DNA from: Prototheca cutis
Taxonomy: Eukaryota > Chlorophyta > Trebouxiophyceae > Chlorellales > Chlorellaceae
Reading direction: 5' to 3'
Assembly (NCBI GenBank): GCA_002897115.2
Contig: BCIH01000009.1
Location: 688,415-752,414, forward strand
DNA length: 64,000 nt
Shown here: positions 1 through 10,057 of the stretch, piece after piece
Layout of the letters: each line of letters opens with the position of its first letter
Numbering within the stretch: the first letter of the stretch is position 1
The notes under the pieces: generated by a model
The model's database searches: none
Told to the model about the DNA's origin: nothing
What the model saw: only the letters and a program-made list of their open reading frames with translations
Position numbers and translations under genes: made by a program

Positions 1-261
1 AGCAGGCCCAACAGGGTGGTAGCCGCCCTGGGGCGGGGCCAAGCAGGGCCTAGGCCTGAGGAGCCCGAGGGTTTTGCTCAAGATTTGCTTGGCGGTTTGA
101 TCTGGGAGTGCTTCCGGAGATCTCATGTAATACAGGCCGCGTGTGTCGGAGGTCGAGCAAGCAGGGTCTGCTGTCGGACACGGATATAGTAACCCGCGGC
201 GCTAGCATGGTGGCAGGGCCAGAACCAGTCGGGCAGTCGGACTGGGCCCTGGGGGGACCAA

Positions 262-268
262 TATAAAA
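262..268 (+). promoter_or_regulatory. TATA box of the expansin-like gene
   Basis: TATAAAA lies 135 nt before the ATG at 403. A start site about 30 nt downstream would leave a leader of roughly 110 nt. Nothing else recognisable was seen in bases 1-402. Confidence 0.6.
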
Positions 269-402
269 CTCCAACGTTGCCCTGACCAAGCATCAAACAA
301 TTGTTCAAAAATTCAATTAATTCCCCTTGGCCTGTTTTCAGCACTGAATCAGTCAGAACTGAAGCCTAGACCTTGCTGCTCTACGCTATTCAGAGTGCAA
401 CC

Positions 403-1574
403 ATGAGCCGCCCTAGCTACCTCCATTTCCTGGCCTTGCTCGCCATTCTGGCCTCTGCCAGCGCTGCTCGCTCCCTGCAGCAGGTACATTAGCTTGTAAT
501 GGCTTTGTGAGCGTAATACGGGGCTGCTTGGCGGGGGTCTGCATGCGCACGGTCTTGCTTGGGACCCTAGGGTCTGGCTAGTCGGGGGGATCGCGGGCTG
601 TTCGTCGTGCGTGCTGATCAAATGGCCCCGACCGCATGCCTGGGGTCACACCCCCCTACCATCCGGGGCAAGCCCCAAGGCATTGCTTTCAAATTACAAT
701 GTCATTATAAGCATGAACATGTCGTGCAAGCCCCCCTGGCTACCTTGTCCCACGCGAGGTCTCCTTTGGTCGTCATTCAAGCTGACCCCCCGCCTCCCCT
801 CACACAATTCCATTGCAGACTGGCTCCCCAGCGACCGAGCCCGCGAGCGAGGACCGGTTCGTGCAGGCCGCCGATGGTGTCAACATCCAGGCCTTTGCTG
901 ACCGCCTGGTCCAGACCGTGCCCGAGACCTTTACCGGCGACGGCACTGCATTTTCCGAGGCCGTGAACAACACCGGTCAGGCCTTTGCCTGCTCCTTCCG
1001 CTACCTGAACAACTGGGCCAGCCAGTACTTTGTGGCGATGAATGCCGCGCAGTGGGACGACGGCGCGGTGTGCGGCTCCTGCGTGCGCGCGCGCTGCATC
1101 GACAGCCGCTGCCCCATCCAGAACGTCGACGTCGTCGCCATGGTCGTGGACAAGTGCCCCGAGTGTGCGCACGGCGCTCTGGACTTTTCTTACCCCGCCT
1201 ACTCTGCCGTCACGGGTTCCTGGCCCAACCGCCTGACCGTGTCCTGGGAGTTTGTCGACTGCTCCTCCTTCATTGACGGCTCCATCATGATGTGGCCCAA
1301 GGACGGCGGCAACGCCTACTGGCAGGCCTTCTACTTTGCCAACACCAAGTACCAGCTGCAGTCGGTGACCCTCAATGGCGTGCCCCTCACGCGCCAGACC
1401 TTTGGCTTCTGGATCCACCCGGGCACCGCACCCACGGGCGCCTGCGAGCTCGTCTTCACCGCTGTCAACGGAGCCGTTGTCAAGGCCACCCTCGACAACG
1501 TGTTCCAGCAGCAAAACCTTGACGTCCAGTTCCCAGTTGTCGGCAGTGGATCTGTCGCCGTCGCCGGCCGCTGA
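403..1574 (+). CDS. secreted expansin-like protein
   Basis: Two exons, 403-483 and 819-1574, joined in phase 0, give 278 residues. Exon 1 encodes a signal peptide with the hydrophobic core LALLAILASASA, so the product should be secreted to the wall. Residues about 70-150 form a double-psi beta-barrel: cysteines in CGSCVRARC and DKCPECA are followed by GALDFSYPAYSAV, which matches the GALDLS segment of expansin/EXLX proteins that carries the key Asp. After VSWEFVDCS the last 100 or so residues (YWQAFYF, GFWIHPGTAPTGACEL) fit the C-terminal CBM63-like beta-sandwich. Expansins loosen wall polysaccharides without hydrolysis. The nearest gene, TMEM14, is convergent. The alternative is a barwin/RlpA-like barrel protein, but the presence of the second domain favours expansin. 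Confidence 0.82.
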
Positions 1575-2414
1575 AGAAGCGGACTGCAATTCAGCCCAGC
1601 GACGCGAGTCGCTGGCGCCGTTTCCTCTTCTTTTCTCTGCATTCCAGGCGCAGCCTTCCTTGACGCTCTAGGCAGGTGTCGATGACGACGTATTACACCG
1701 CGGCCCCCTCCCCGCTGCGAGAAGCCAGCAAACGAAGGGCGCGGTGTTAGACAGCTCTCACCTTAAATTGCGTAATTACAAGTTCACCTGTGACACGGTA
1801 CATCTCCTCCTTGCCTACCACCCAAATCTTGCATGTGCTGTGTCGTTTTTGGACGCCGGGCCGTGCCATTCAGCGGCCGGGCCGTCATGCTTTGCGCGGG
1901 GGGCACAGCCCCTGTGCGCGCACTGTCCATGCCCCTGTTGCCCTCTGTGCGAGACACTGTTTTCCCTTTTCTTTTCGCTCTACTCTCCACCTCAATGTGC
2001 CCGGAAAACTACCTGGCAAGGGTGCCCTCCCGGGCGCGCCGGCCGCCGCGCATGTTTTGATTCTGTGGCGCGCCCACTGGGGAGGCCCCTGTTTGCTCGC
2101 TCTGCCCCCAAACACACTGAGGTTTGCTGGCTTCTGCTGGTAATTGACAGCCCCCATTCCTGCTCTTCATCATTTCGTCTGTGGTGCCGGCGAGGGTGAT
2201 TTTGCAAAGGCTCCTGGATGGCGCCGGCATGTCTCCTCCCGTGTAAGAGCCTCAAACAGCTCATCCAGTCAGGGCGTCATGGTGGTAGTGCAGAAAGAGA
2301 CCGGGCATGGGTCACGGCCGAGGGTGCAGCATGACACCCCCATTCAGCAAAGTGCCTTGGCCACAGCCCACCGCCTCGGGGCAACTTGAGGTGTGTCAAG
2401 CCATCACACGTCCC
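1575..2414. other. intergenic, convergent 3' ends
   Basis: This stretch holds the 3' flanks of the expansin-like gene and of the convergent TMEM14 gene. I see no coding exon, RNA or repeat in it. Confidence 0.5.
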
Positions 2415-2911
2415 TCAAGCCCGCCATTCCCACGTCTTGCGGGCCTGATAGATGGTGCTGCCCGCTCCCGCCAGGGACATGATGCCGGCAGGGAAGACCT
2501 TGCGTGTGCGCATGTAGCGGGGGCCCATGGCGCCCAGCAGCGCTACCGAGGCCAGCAGGGAGACCTGGTGGCCCCGGTCAGAGCGCCCGTTCTGCGTGAT
2601 TTGATTGTGTTGGCAGTCACGCAGATCGATCATTTGAAGGGTTGCAAGGTCTCCCCCCCATTACCCCGGGAGGTGTGCAAGCGAGCTGGGCAGCACCCCA
2701 GGCTCAGTCACCAGTCCACCCCAGCAACCATGTCCAAATCGCAATGCAGGACGACCCTCACATTGATGAGGTGGCCTCCATAGGCAAAGAGGCCACCGAT
2801 CGCCAGGCCTGCCACCAGACTTGGGGTCGAAGCCGTCCTGAGGTAGCCCACGATCCCTCCGATCGCGGTCAGCCCCGCCATAGAGAACGACATATGCGAG
2901 CTGCCCGTCAT
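2415..2911 (-). CDS. TMEM14/FAX family small membrane protein
   Basis: Two exons on the minus strand, 2911-2762 and 2591-2415, joined in phase 0 (LIN|NGRSD), give 108 residues, the usual size of the family. The TMEM14 signature is clear: MAGLTAIGGIVGYLRTAS near the start, then SLVAGLAIGGLFAYGGHLI, and in exon 2 LLASVALLGAMGPRYMRTRK followed by VFPAGIMSLAGAG. Four short hydrophobic helices rich in Gly are expected. In plants this family (FAX) exports fatty acids across the plastid envelope or works in the ER; TMEM14 proteins also occur in mitochondria. No transit peptide is visible, so an ER-type FAX5-7 role or a mitochondrial role is as likely as a plastid one. The ATG at 2911 was chosen; the ATG at 2893 (MSFSMAG) is an alternative. 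Confidence 0.85.
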
Positions 2912-3198
2912 CGTGGAGAATGGGCTTCCGTTCCTCTTCGATCAATGCCCGAAAGAAATTGTATACTATTTTATACGAAGGATTAGGACATGTTTTCCCA
3001 GAGGTTCTCTTGTGCCATTGGGAACCGCTGCACTCGAGCCCTCTGGGGGCCTTCCACGACCCGATGTTTGGCCCATGACCCCCAGGGCAGGGATTCACGC
3101 GAGCGCTTTTTGGATCACTTCCAGCGACTGCCGGGTCAGAACACAGATGTTCGCGCGCACCTGCAGTCCATAATGTCATTGATGTAACACTTGACGAC

Positions 3199-4743
3199 AT
3201 GGCAATCATGCAGCTGAGCCCTAGCCACGCTTGGACGTCAGGCCGACCATCGCAGTCCCCCCCTGCGTTCAGCGCCGGGCAGCAGCGCTGGAGCAGGCAG
3301 CGCGCCGCGAGGCTCAGGGCAGCTCCGGTACGTGTTCATGTAGTAGGCGCTATATTCGTTCTGCAATTTCAGTTTGGACATGCATGCGACCGGGGGGCTT
3401 CCCTCTTTTTCGGTGGTGACCCCGCAAACGCCCCATGTGCAGGTCCGGCCGGTCCTGGTCAGCTCCCAGACCTCTGCAGCCCTGCAGGCGCTTCCAGAGC
3501 CGCTGCTCAACATCGTTCTGTCCTTTAAGGAAGTTCCAGATGCCATGGCGGTGCGTCCTGAGGTGGCTTGCGTGCTTGGGGGTGTCGCGTTTTGCTTTGT
3601 TTTGGTGCTCGCATGCCGCACATGTAAAGGCCATGCCTTTGCCGGTCCCTCACAGCACGAGGCCTTGCCCTGGGTGGTCCTTGCACAGATGATGCAGTGC
3701 TTGGAGGGTTAACGCCTCGCGCCCATCCCCCCCGCACCTCCCCTCATCGGCCTGTCGCAGCGGTACAAGCAGTTGCTGCACTCTGCCGGGCGGCTGGCGC
3801 CGCTGCCCGCGGAGCTTCACACCCCGGAGCACAAGGTTCAGGGCTGCGTGTCGCAGGTCTGGGTCGTCCCCTCACTGGGCGCGGACGGCCTGCTGACCTG
3901 GCAGGCCGACTCCGACAGCCAGCTGACCAAGGGCCTGGCCGCGCTGCTCGTGAAGGGGCTCAGCGGCTTGACCCCAGAGCAGGTGGCTCGCGTGCCGGCC
4001 AGCTTCATCCAGGAGCTGGGATTTGCCGAAGCCCTCACGCCCTCGCGCAACAACGGCTTTCTCAACATGTTCAAGCTTATGCAGCGACGAGCCCTGGAGT
4101 ACTGCCTCCAAGGCAGCAGCAGTGCTGGAGGGGGGAGTGGCAGAGCAGGCACCGACCTCGACCGCACTGTTCGTGATGGGACCGGTGCCGCGGGTATCGG
4201 GGCTGGCCAATCCTCCAGCCATCTGGCATCCGAGGAAACAGTGCGTCCGCCGAGGAACGACAGCGCACAGCCGTCTGCGCCACTGAGTCTCCCAGCAGAA
4301 GAGGAGAACCCGCTGGTCCGGGCCGTGCGGGCCGCACTCGAAGCAGAGCTGGCACCCAGCAGGTGCGTGCATGGCTTGACTTGTGTTCTAGGCTGCTGCC
4401 GAGTTTCGTGTTGGAACGTGGTGGACGGCTTTTCTCCAGCACAGAGTCTGTACTGTCTTTCTTCCGCCCAGCACGCAGCACCTGTATGAACCTTTCACCA
4501 TCCTTGGGATTCTCTGCCAATGAACAATTCCGCAGGTTGAGTTTGACGGCGTCGGCGCCACAGCCTGGCACATCCACAACTGACGTGAGGCTGGATATCC
4601 TGGTTGTGTCGCCGAGGTTCCAGGGCCTGTCGACGATGAAGCGGCACCGACTCGTGCACGCCGCGCTGGCAAGGGGCTTGAACGGGAGCTCGCCGACAGC
4701 GACCATCAGAGCTCTGGCACCAGGGGATCCAGGCAGCTCCTGA
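3199..4743 (+). CDS. SUFE1: SufE-BolA fusion, plastid Fe-S assembly protein
   Basis: Four exons, 3199-3327, 3443-3550, 3761-4362 and 4536-4743, keep phase and give 348 residues. The N-terminus (about 45 residues, rich in Ser, Arg and Ala) looks like a plastid transit peptide. The SufE domain spans about 55-180: LLNIVLSFKEVPDAM, RYKQLL, then KVQGCVSQVW with the sulfur-accepting Cys at about residue 108. SufE activates cysteine desulfurase and receives persulfide sulfur. After a Ser/Gly-rich linker, residues about 265-330 form a BolA domain ending in RLDILVVSPRFQGLS and MKRHRLVHAAL. The fusion order is that of plant SUFE1. The usual BolA SxxHAGH loop is replaced by ASAPQPGTS. The start could also be the ATG at 3208. 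Confidence 0.88.
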
Positions 4744-4857
4744 TGGTAACGTCTTGTGACCGGCGCTTGGCGCCAGATGCATTTGCCGTCTGTACTGCAC
4801 GGTGGCTGCTCGTCACCCGCGCACTTATTCCATTGTTTTGGCGTCTGTCCTGGCACG

Positions 4858-4862
4858 TGTAA
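4858..4862 (+). terminator. TGTAA polyadenylation signal
   Basis: This is the chlorophyte-type signal TGTAA, 115 nt after the SUFE1 stop. It is the only such pentamer I noted close behind this gene. Confidence 0.5.
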
Positions 4863-5413
4863 TGAACTGGGTCTGCGAACAGAACAGATGCACACACTCG
4901 TTTGCCTGTTCTGACGGATCGAAGATATAGAGCCACCAGCGACAGGGCATGATTGTCTGTGCGTCCATCACGTGACAGCCTCCGGCCCGGCTCTGGGATT
5001 CTTGTCCTCATGCGCGGCCCCCCACGCCTTTAGGGTTAAATTTCTGGGCACGTTGCCTGGGCCCCTAGCCCTCGTCCACCGCGTCCGCGTGGGTAGTATA
5101 AAAGGAATCACCGGCGATCGCCAGAATTCCGTACAGAAAATACACACACGTCAACCAACGACTTTGATTGGCATCAGAGACGCCCGCCTTTTCCACAACA
5201 GACTAGGTGCGAGCGCCTGTCGGGCTTTGCCCGTGTCGAGAGGTGGGTGACTGGGTGCAGGGCATTGTGAGGCGCCATGGCAGGGTAGAAATACAGAGGC
5301 CCAATGGTATGAATTATTCGTTAGCATCTCGCTAGTACTCCTGCACACCAGTTTTGGTCGCGAACTGCTCACAGGAGGAGTCCAAGTTATAAGAGAAACC
5401 CCAGCCCGGAACC
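4863..5413 (+). other. intergenic and 5' leader of first Cys-rich gene
   Basis: This holds the promoter and leader of the gene at 5414. The leader of about 280 nt downstream of the TATA box may contain an intron. No other gene was seen. Confidence 0.4.
5097..5104 (+). promoter_or_regulatory. TATA box of the Cys/His-rich gene
   Basis: TATAAAAG lies about 310 nt before the ATG at 5414. This implies a long leader. Confidence 0.55.
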
Positions 5414-5743
5414 ATGGGCTGCTGCACGGACGTCATCTGCCTGCCGTGCAACCTGATTTCGAGCATCTTTGATGCCATTCTGGTAATCTTTTGCTGCCCC
5501 TGCCGTTGCTGCTGTGGCTGTCCGGAGACGGGAACCGAGGAGACTCGGCGGCTCAGCAGGAATGGTCGCTACGAGGACCACCACTGCCACCACCACTGCC
5601 ACCACCACTGCGACGGCCACGGGCCTCAGACCGCTCCGGCACTCCCACCCCCGCCACCACCGGCCTACTATGCGCCACCTCCCGTCCAGTACCAACCCCC
5701 GGTCATCGCATCGGCTCCACCACTCAAGGGTGGCAAGTTCTGA
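5414..5743 (+). CDS. small Cys/His/Pro-rich protein, tandem copy 1
   Basis: Single-exon gene of 109 residues; no family recognised. It begins MGCCTDVICLPCN, then a hydrophobic stretch (ISSIFDAILVIF, about residues 15-26) runs into a dense Cys cluster, CCPCRCCCGCP (27-37). A basic/acidic hinge follows, then HHCHHHCHHHCDGH (56-69), then a Pro/Tyr tail (PPPPPPAYYAPPP) ending KGGKF. The His/Cys block is encoded by a 12-base repeat, caccaccactgc. Metal binding by the two clusters and lipid attachment at Gly2/Cys3 or the CC cluster are inferences. A paralogue lies 0.8 kb downstream on the same strand and shares DVICLPCNL and CCPCRCCCGCP. It is reminiscent of CYSTM-type stress proteins, but I do not claim homology. 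Confidence 0.75.
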   Translation: MGCCTDVICLPCNLISSIFDAILVIFCCPCRCCCGCPETGTEETRRLSRNGRYEDHHCHHHCHHHCDGHGPQTAPALPPPPPPAYYAPPPVQYQPPVIASAPPLKGGKF

Positions 5744-6540
5744 GGCGCTGGAGCGATGCCGTGGCATCCTTGATGTTCCCTGTTCCATTGTACGTTTGAC
5801 ACTGCATTTTTCCTCCCCGGACTGCTGTGTGCTTCCGCGCACACCAAGCTGACGACCTGTATGACCAAAGTTGCTTGAGGGTGCGTTTTGATCGTCTGAT
5901 GCTGCCTTGACAGCCACGTGCCCGTCTCTGTGAACCACGCCCCTGCACTGCTGTATGTCGATATTCATGAATGCAGGGGAGCAGACGCTATGATGCATTA
6001 GTTGGGATTGTCCTGGATGTGACACATTGGGCGTCTTCTCGCTTCCAGTGAGGTGCTCTCACTGGCGGTACGGCGCAGCTGCCGTCGGGGATGTCGACGA
6101 AGGAGCCCGGAAGGTGCGAGTTAACCACTTCGCATTGGCCAGTCCTGTCAATTCTTCTTCTTCTCAGATTGTACTTTTCGGCTTTTGTAAATGCTGGCTG
6201 TAACCAATAACAAAGGTCAAAGGTGCGGGATCTATCGCCTTTGCATGCGGCTGTTCAGATTTGGAGGTTCCAATCTGTGTCGAGACGGGGGGTTTATACC
6301 GTCGCTGCTCCAGCATTGCACGCCCTCGCCAAGCTGCCGCACCTCAACCCGGTGACAGGCTTTGTGTCGGTTGGCGTGACAGGTCTTCGGAGTCCTCGCC
6401 CTATTTCCAGTGAGTATCGGGGACTTTACGGACGCAGGGACAGTGCCGTGCACCTGGTTTTGTCCAATCCCATGAAATGATGGTGCATGATGACGAAACG
6501 GCATAATCGATCATTTACTTACGTGCAGGATTTGCTTGCC
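5744..6540 (+). other. spacer between the tandem Cys-rich genes
   Basis: It holds the 3' flank of copy 1 and the promoter and leader of copy 2. The sequence just before the second ATG (ttacgtgcag) looks like a 3' splice site, suggesting a leader intron. No coding exon was recognised. Confidence 0.4.
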
Positions 6541-6684
6541 ATGGGGTTCTGTTCGGACGTGATCTGCTTGCCCTGTAACTTGCTGGAGAGTGTGTGGGAT
6601 GCGCTGATCGTGGTCATCTGCTGCCCCTGCCGCTGCTGCTGCGGCTGTCCCCGCACGGCCACCGAGGAGGGCCGGCCGCCCTGA
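6541..6684 (+). CDS. small Cys-rich protein, tandem copy 2
   Basis: This short ORF of 47 residues starts MGFCSDVICLPCN and repeats the first 37 residues of the upstream gene almost position by position, including CCPCRCCCGCP. It stops after RTATEEGRPP and so lacks the His-rich block and the Pro-rich tail. The ATG at 6541 aligns exactly with the start of copy 1; an in-frame upstream ATG at 6487 lies before a probable splice acceptor and is less likely. Conservation of the N-terminal module with changed synonymous positions suggests a real gene rather than a decayed fragment, though a truncated copy cannot be excluded. Confidence 0.65.
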   Translation: MGFCSDVICLPCNLLESVWDALIVVICCPCRCCCGCPRTATEEGRPP

Positions 6685-6780
6685 GAGCGGTTAGGACGAG
6701 ACGCCTGACGATGAGGCTTTCATGATGAAGCCACGACACGGCGAACATGGCTGCTGTGTGCTGGGCTCCTTGGTGCCCGC

Positions 6781-6781
<1 letters not shown>

Positions 6782-6810
<29 letters not shown>
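6782..6810 (+). repeat. poly-C tract (29 C)
   Basis: A run of 29 C lies between the second Cys-rich gene and the 3' end of the convergent RabGAP gene. Confidence 0.95.
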
Positions 6811-6812
<2 letters not shown>

Positions 6813-6909
6813 AGAACAAATCAACGCTACGAATATGCAACTCTCCCGCCACATGTCTTGCTGCTCAACACGCTGACAAAGAAATTTCAACATCAGCTTT
6901 TTGGGTTGA

Positions 6910-9703
6910 TTAGGCAAAGTGGCTGGTAGCACCCTTGAATGAGCTGCGCCACATAAAAGCCCGCGACAGCACCAGTTCAAGATCCTGCTCCGACCACAGA
7001 GCTGTCGGCGGTTTCTGCACGCATGCATGGAATGGATACGCGCGCGTGTGTGTGGGGGGGGGTTGGGGGGGTTGGAGAGAGGACGGCGATTGTGGCACTC
7101 CTGTGTTATCACAGCAGCTCATATATATATATGTATATGTAAATGCCTCCCCCTCGCCTCAGCATCCGTCACGGGTAATTGACCGACCTGAAGAAACATG
7201 ATGAGCTCTTGAAAGTCGAGGTGCTGCAGCTGGTTTGGCCAGGTCAGGAGGAAGGAAGCCAGCACGTACACCAGGAATTCCCGGAGCCCAGACCTGTGTT
7301 CAGCAGATAGCGTGAGGGTGTTAGACAAGCCCCACCGAGCCGAGCAGACCATCGAGCCAGCAAGGACTCGCCAGACTCCCCACAGACGCTGGCCTAACCA
7401 ACGGCACGGCGCCCGTACCCTTCAGCCAAATACGTATCCCACAGCCGGATGCCCAGCTGGAAAGGGAGCTCGCGGAGGAGCAGGCAGTTGACCCAGCGGA
7501 AGGAAAATTGCAGAAACTCGACGCCCTGGGCCTGCAAGTGCGCCGACGTCTTCTCGTCCACGCGCCTGGGAAGGAAAGGGGGGAGTGAATTGGGAGGTTG
7601 GGTTCAGGCAGGCCATCGTTGCGTGACCCCACGCGCACTCCAGGGACCCTGAGGGGGAAAGGCTTTTCGAAAACCTACTCCCTCCCAAAACACACGCACC
7701 GGACGAGCTCGCGCAGGTGGAACACGGTGCGCTGGATCCCAGGCTGGGCATGGGTGTAGTGGTCCTGAATACCGTCAAGCAACTTGCACAGGCACCAGTA
7801 GCTGTCGGCTTCCACAGCAAGCAGCTGCATAGTTTTTGTTTTGGGGGGGAATGGGTTTGACCCTGGTCGTCCACACCAAGCCAAGCCACCAACAGGGCAT
7901 GAAGCATCGTGCTCGGGCAAAGGACATCTGTTAAAAGCCGACTTGAAGAGCTGGCTATTCGTTGTTCCCCCTTAAAAAGCACCCATGCGCGGCACTCAAG
8001 CTCACCTTGTCTGCAGAGAGATTGTCCACGGCCCACGTGTCCATGGGCCCCTCGCAGTACTCAGACATGAAGACAGCCAAAAAGGGCGTCACCAGATCGT
8101 TGATTCCCTGGACGTAGCCGCTGGCAGGGTGCCTGGCACAATGCAGGAGGGGGTGGGGGCATTTAGGCTTGGATCGTCGCCACCGCTCACATTGCAGTGT
8201 GCATAGAGTGCACGACCACGGTGCACCCCACAGCGCTGTCCGACTGCACCCCCAGCAGCAACTGGCGCGTTCGACCCACGCCGCTGCCACTTTCTCACCT
8301 GAGACCCCAGATGTAGAGCACACGTTCGAGGCTCCGCTGCACAGCGGGCTGCGCGAAGAAAGCGACGCCAGGAGCCGTCCGTGGCACATCCACAGCCACC
8401 TTTATGTGTTGCGGGGCAAGTCACGAGGGAGCTGACGGGATTGGGCAAGTGCCTGCACAGGGCAGAGCACGCGCCAACCAGCGAGGTATCCACAGAAGGT
8501 CAGAGCGTGCATTTTCCGGGACCCGCCGGCATGCATGCTGCACTGTTTCCCCGGGGCATCAATCGCGGCTGAGCAACTTTCTGCTTCCACCAACTCCGCA
8601 GCCCAATCCCGGGCTTCACCTGCCGGAGCGCTCCAGCTTCGTCCTCTGAAGCAGCCGCTGAGCCCGCACCTTCGTAGTAATCTGGCAGGTAGTCCCTGTG
8701 CGGAGGAATGATGCACGTGTGGGTGGTGGTGCTGCCTGTGGGACCCTTCCTTTCGTTCTTTCTTGAATACCTCAAGACCGTCGGCCAGGCAGCTGCCTCC
8801 CTCGACAATCCAGACACCAGTGCATAACAGCATGTTGCTGCCCCATTCCCAGGTCCCCCTTCAATCCACACACTTGTATTCTTGGCGCTTGCGGTTCAGG
8901 ATGCCGGCCCGTCGCTCGCCGTTTGGGGGAGCGTATCCCAGCAGCAGGCGCCAGCAGTCTGGCCGCAGGCTGGGTGGAATGCCGCTCCAGGACAGCTCCC
9001 GCAGCGCATCGATGTCCACCTGCACTCGTGCATGTGCTTGTGTGTTGTCGGGAGGTGGGCCAGGAGTAGTCATGCTTCTAGCCCTTGGCCAGATAACGCC
9101 CTATGCTCCAGTCAAGTCACCTGGCAGCACAATGCTTCCTGCAACTCCTACACACAAAAATAGAATAAAAAAGGTGCAACCTACCACGGTCTCAGCCAGC
9201 AGCCTGTCGAACTTGCAGAGCCGGGAGCTGCTCATGCTGCGAGAGGGAGCTACCACGCTCTCCGCAGGTGGTGCACCGTTGCCCGATGTGCCGCACTCCC
9301 CTTGCCTGTCACGGTCCTGTGCCACAGCGGCAGGGGATGCCGTGCCAGCGGCTGCCTGCGCTGTGCCCGGGGATGCCCCGGAACTCCTGCCCTGCTGCTC
9401 GTTCCCCGGCTGCAGCAGCTTGGGTGGGCCCTGGGGGCGGTGCACCCCCGTGAAATCATGGCTTGATTCGGGCCCCGACCTCGAGGGCTTGATGGTGCCC
9501 GGAAAATTGCCGCGGCCGAAGAGCCTGGAGGGACGTTGGGAACAGGAACCATGGGGGGTCAGCTCCCATGAACCGGCCAACCCCCGCATGTGGCGTCCTA
9601 GGAGCAAGCGCTCGGACGCAGCGGTGCCAGGAATTCCCTACATGAATCTTACATACCGTTTCACGCCCGGGAAGCCCGATGCCTCCTGGTTACTGCGCGA
9701 CAT
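6910..9703 (-). CDS. TBC-domain RabGAP, TBC1D22-like
   Basis: Ten exons on the minus strand: 9703-9657, 9524-9185, 9019-8874, 8695-8620, 8399-8299, 8132-8006, 7824-7700, 7565-7419, 7293-7188 and 7014-6910. All junctions keep phase, giving 439 residues. The first 130 residues are low complexity. The TBC domain follows: LRELSWSGIPPSLRPDCWRL, the arginine-finger motif VAVDVPR (IxxDxxR), ASGYVQGINDLVTPF with the glutamine finger (YxQ), EADSYWCLCKLLDGIQD, FLQFSFRWVNCLLLRELP and RLWDTYLAEG. This block order and the VQGINDLVTPF string are those of TBC1D22A/B. Both catalytic fingers are present, so it should stimulate GTP hydrolysis by a Rab on Golgi or endosomal membranes. The ATG at 9703 was chosen because CG|gtatgt joins cleanly to the next exon. 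It shares a 354-bp divergent promoter with TyrRS. Confidence 0.9.
7121..7140 (+). repeat. AT-rich dinucleotide repeat
   Basis: A short run of alternating at with gt interruptions, inside the last intron of the RabGAP gene. Confidence 0.7.
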
Positions 9704-10057
9704 GGGCGCAGAGCCCCGGGGCACCTGGCAAGTGCTGCGACTTGACCGACCACCCGGCAACCCCGCGATCTGTCACTCCATCGAGCGCCTAGAGGACAAC
9801 ATGAACCGTTCACTCAAGTACAATCCCGAAATTCACTGCGATCTCAATCATCGGCCCAATGCTCCTGTTGGGACCGGTCCCATGAGCCGGGGCCCAGATC
9901 GCCTCTTTCTGAGTCCATCGCTCTTGCCCCGTGCCGGCGCCACGCCAAGCCTGGCACGCCAGCACGCTGGGGAAAGCATGAGCATTCCCGCAACAAATAC
10001 CCTCCCCATGCACAGAACGAAACTATTTCAGACGAATAAGTACTCGAGTTTGTCGAC
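9704..10057. promoter_or_regulatory. divergent promoter, RabGAP / TyrRS
   Basis: 354 bp separate the two outward-facing start codons. No TATA box was found, which fits housekeeping genes. Confidence 0.5.
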
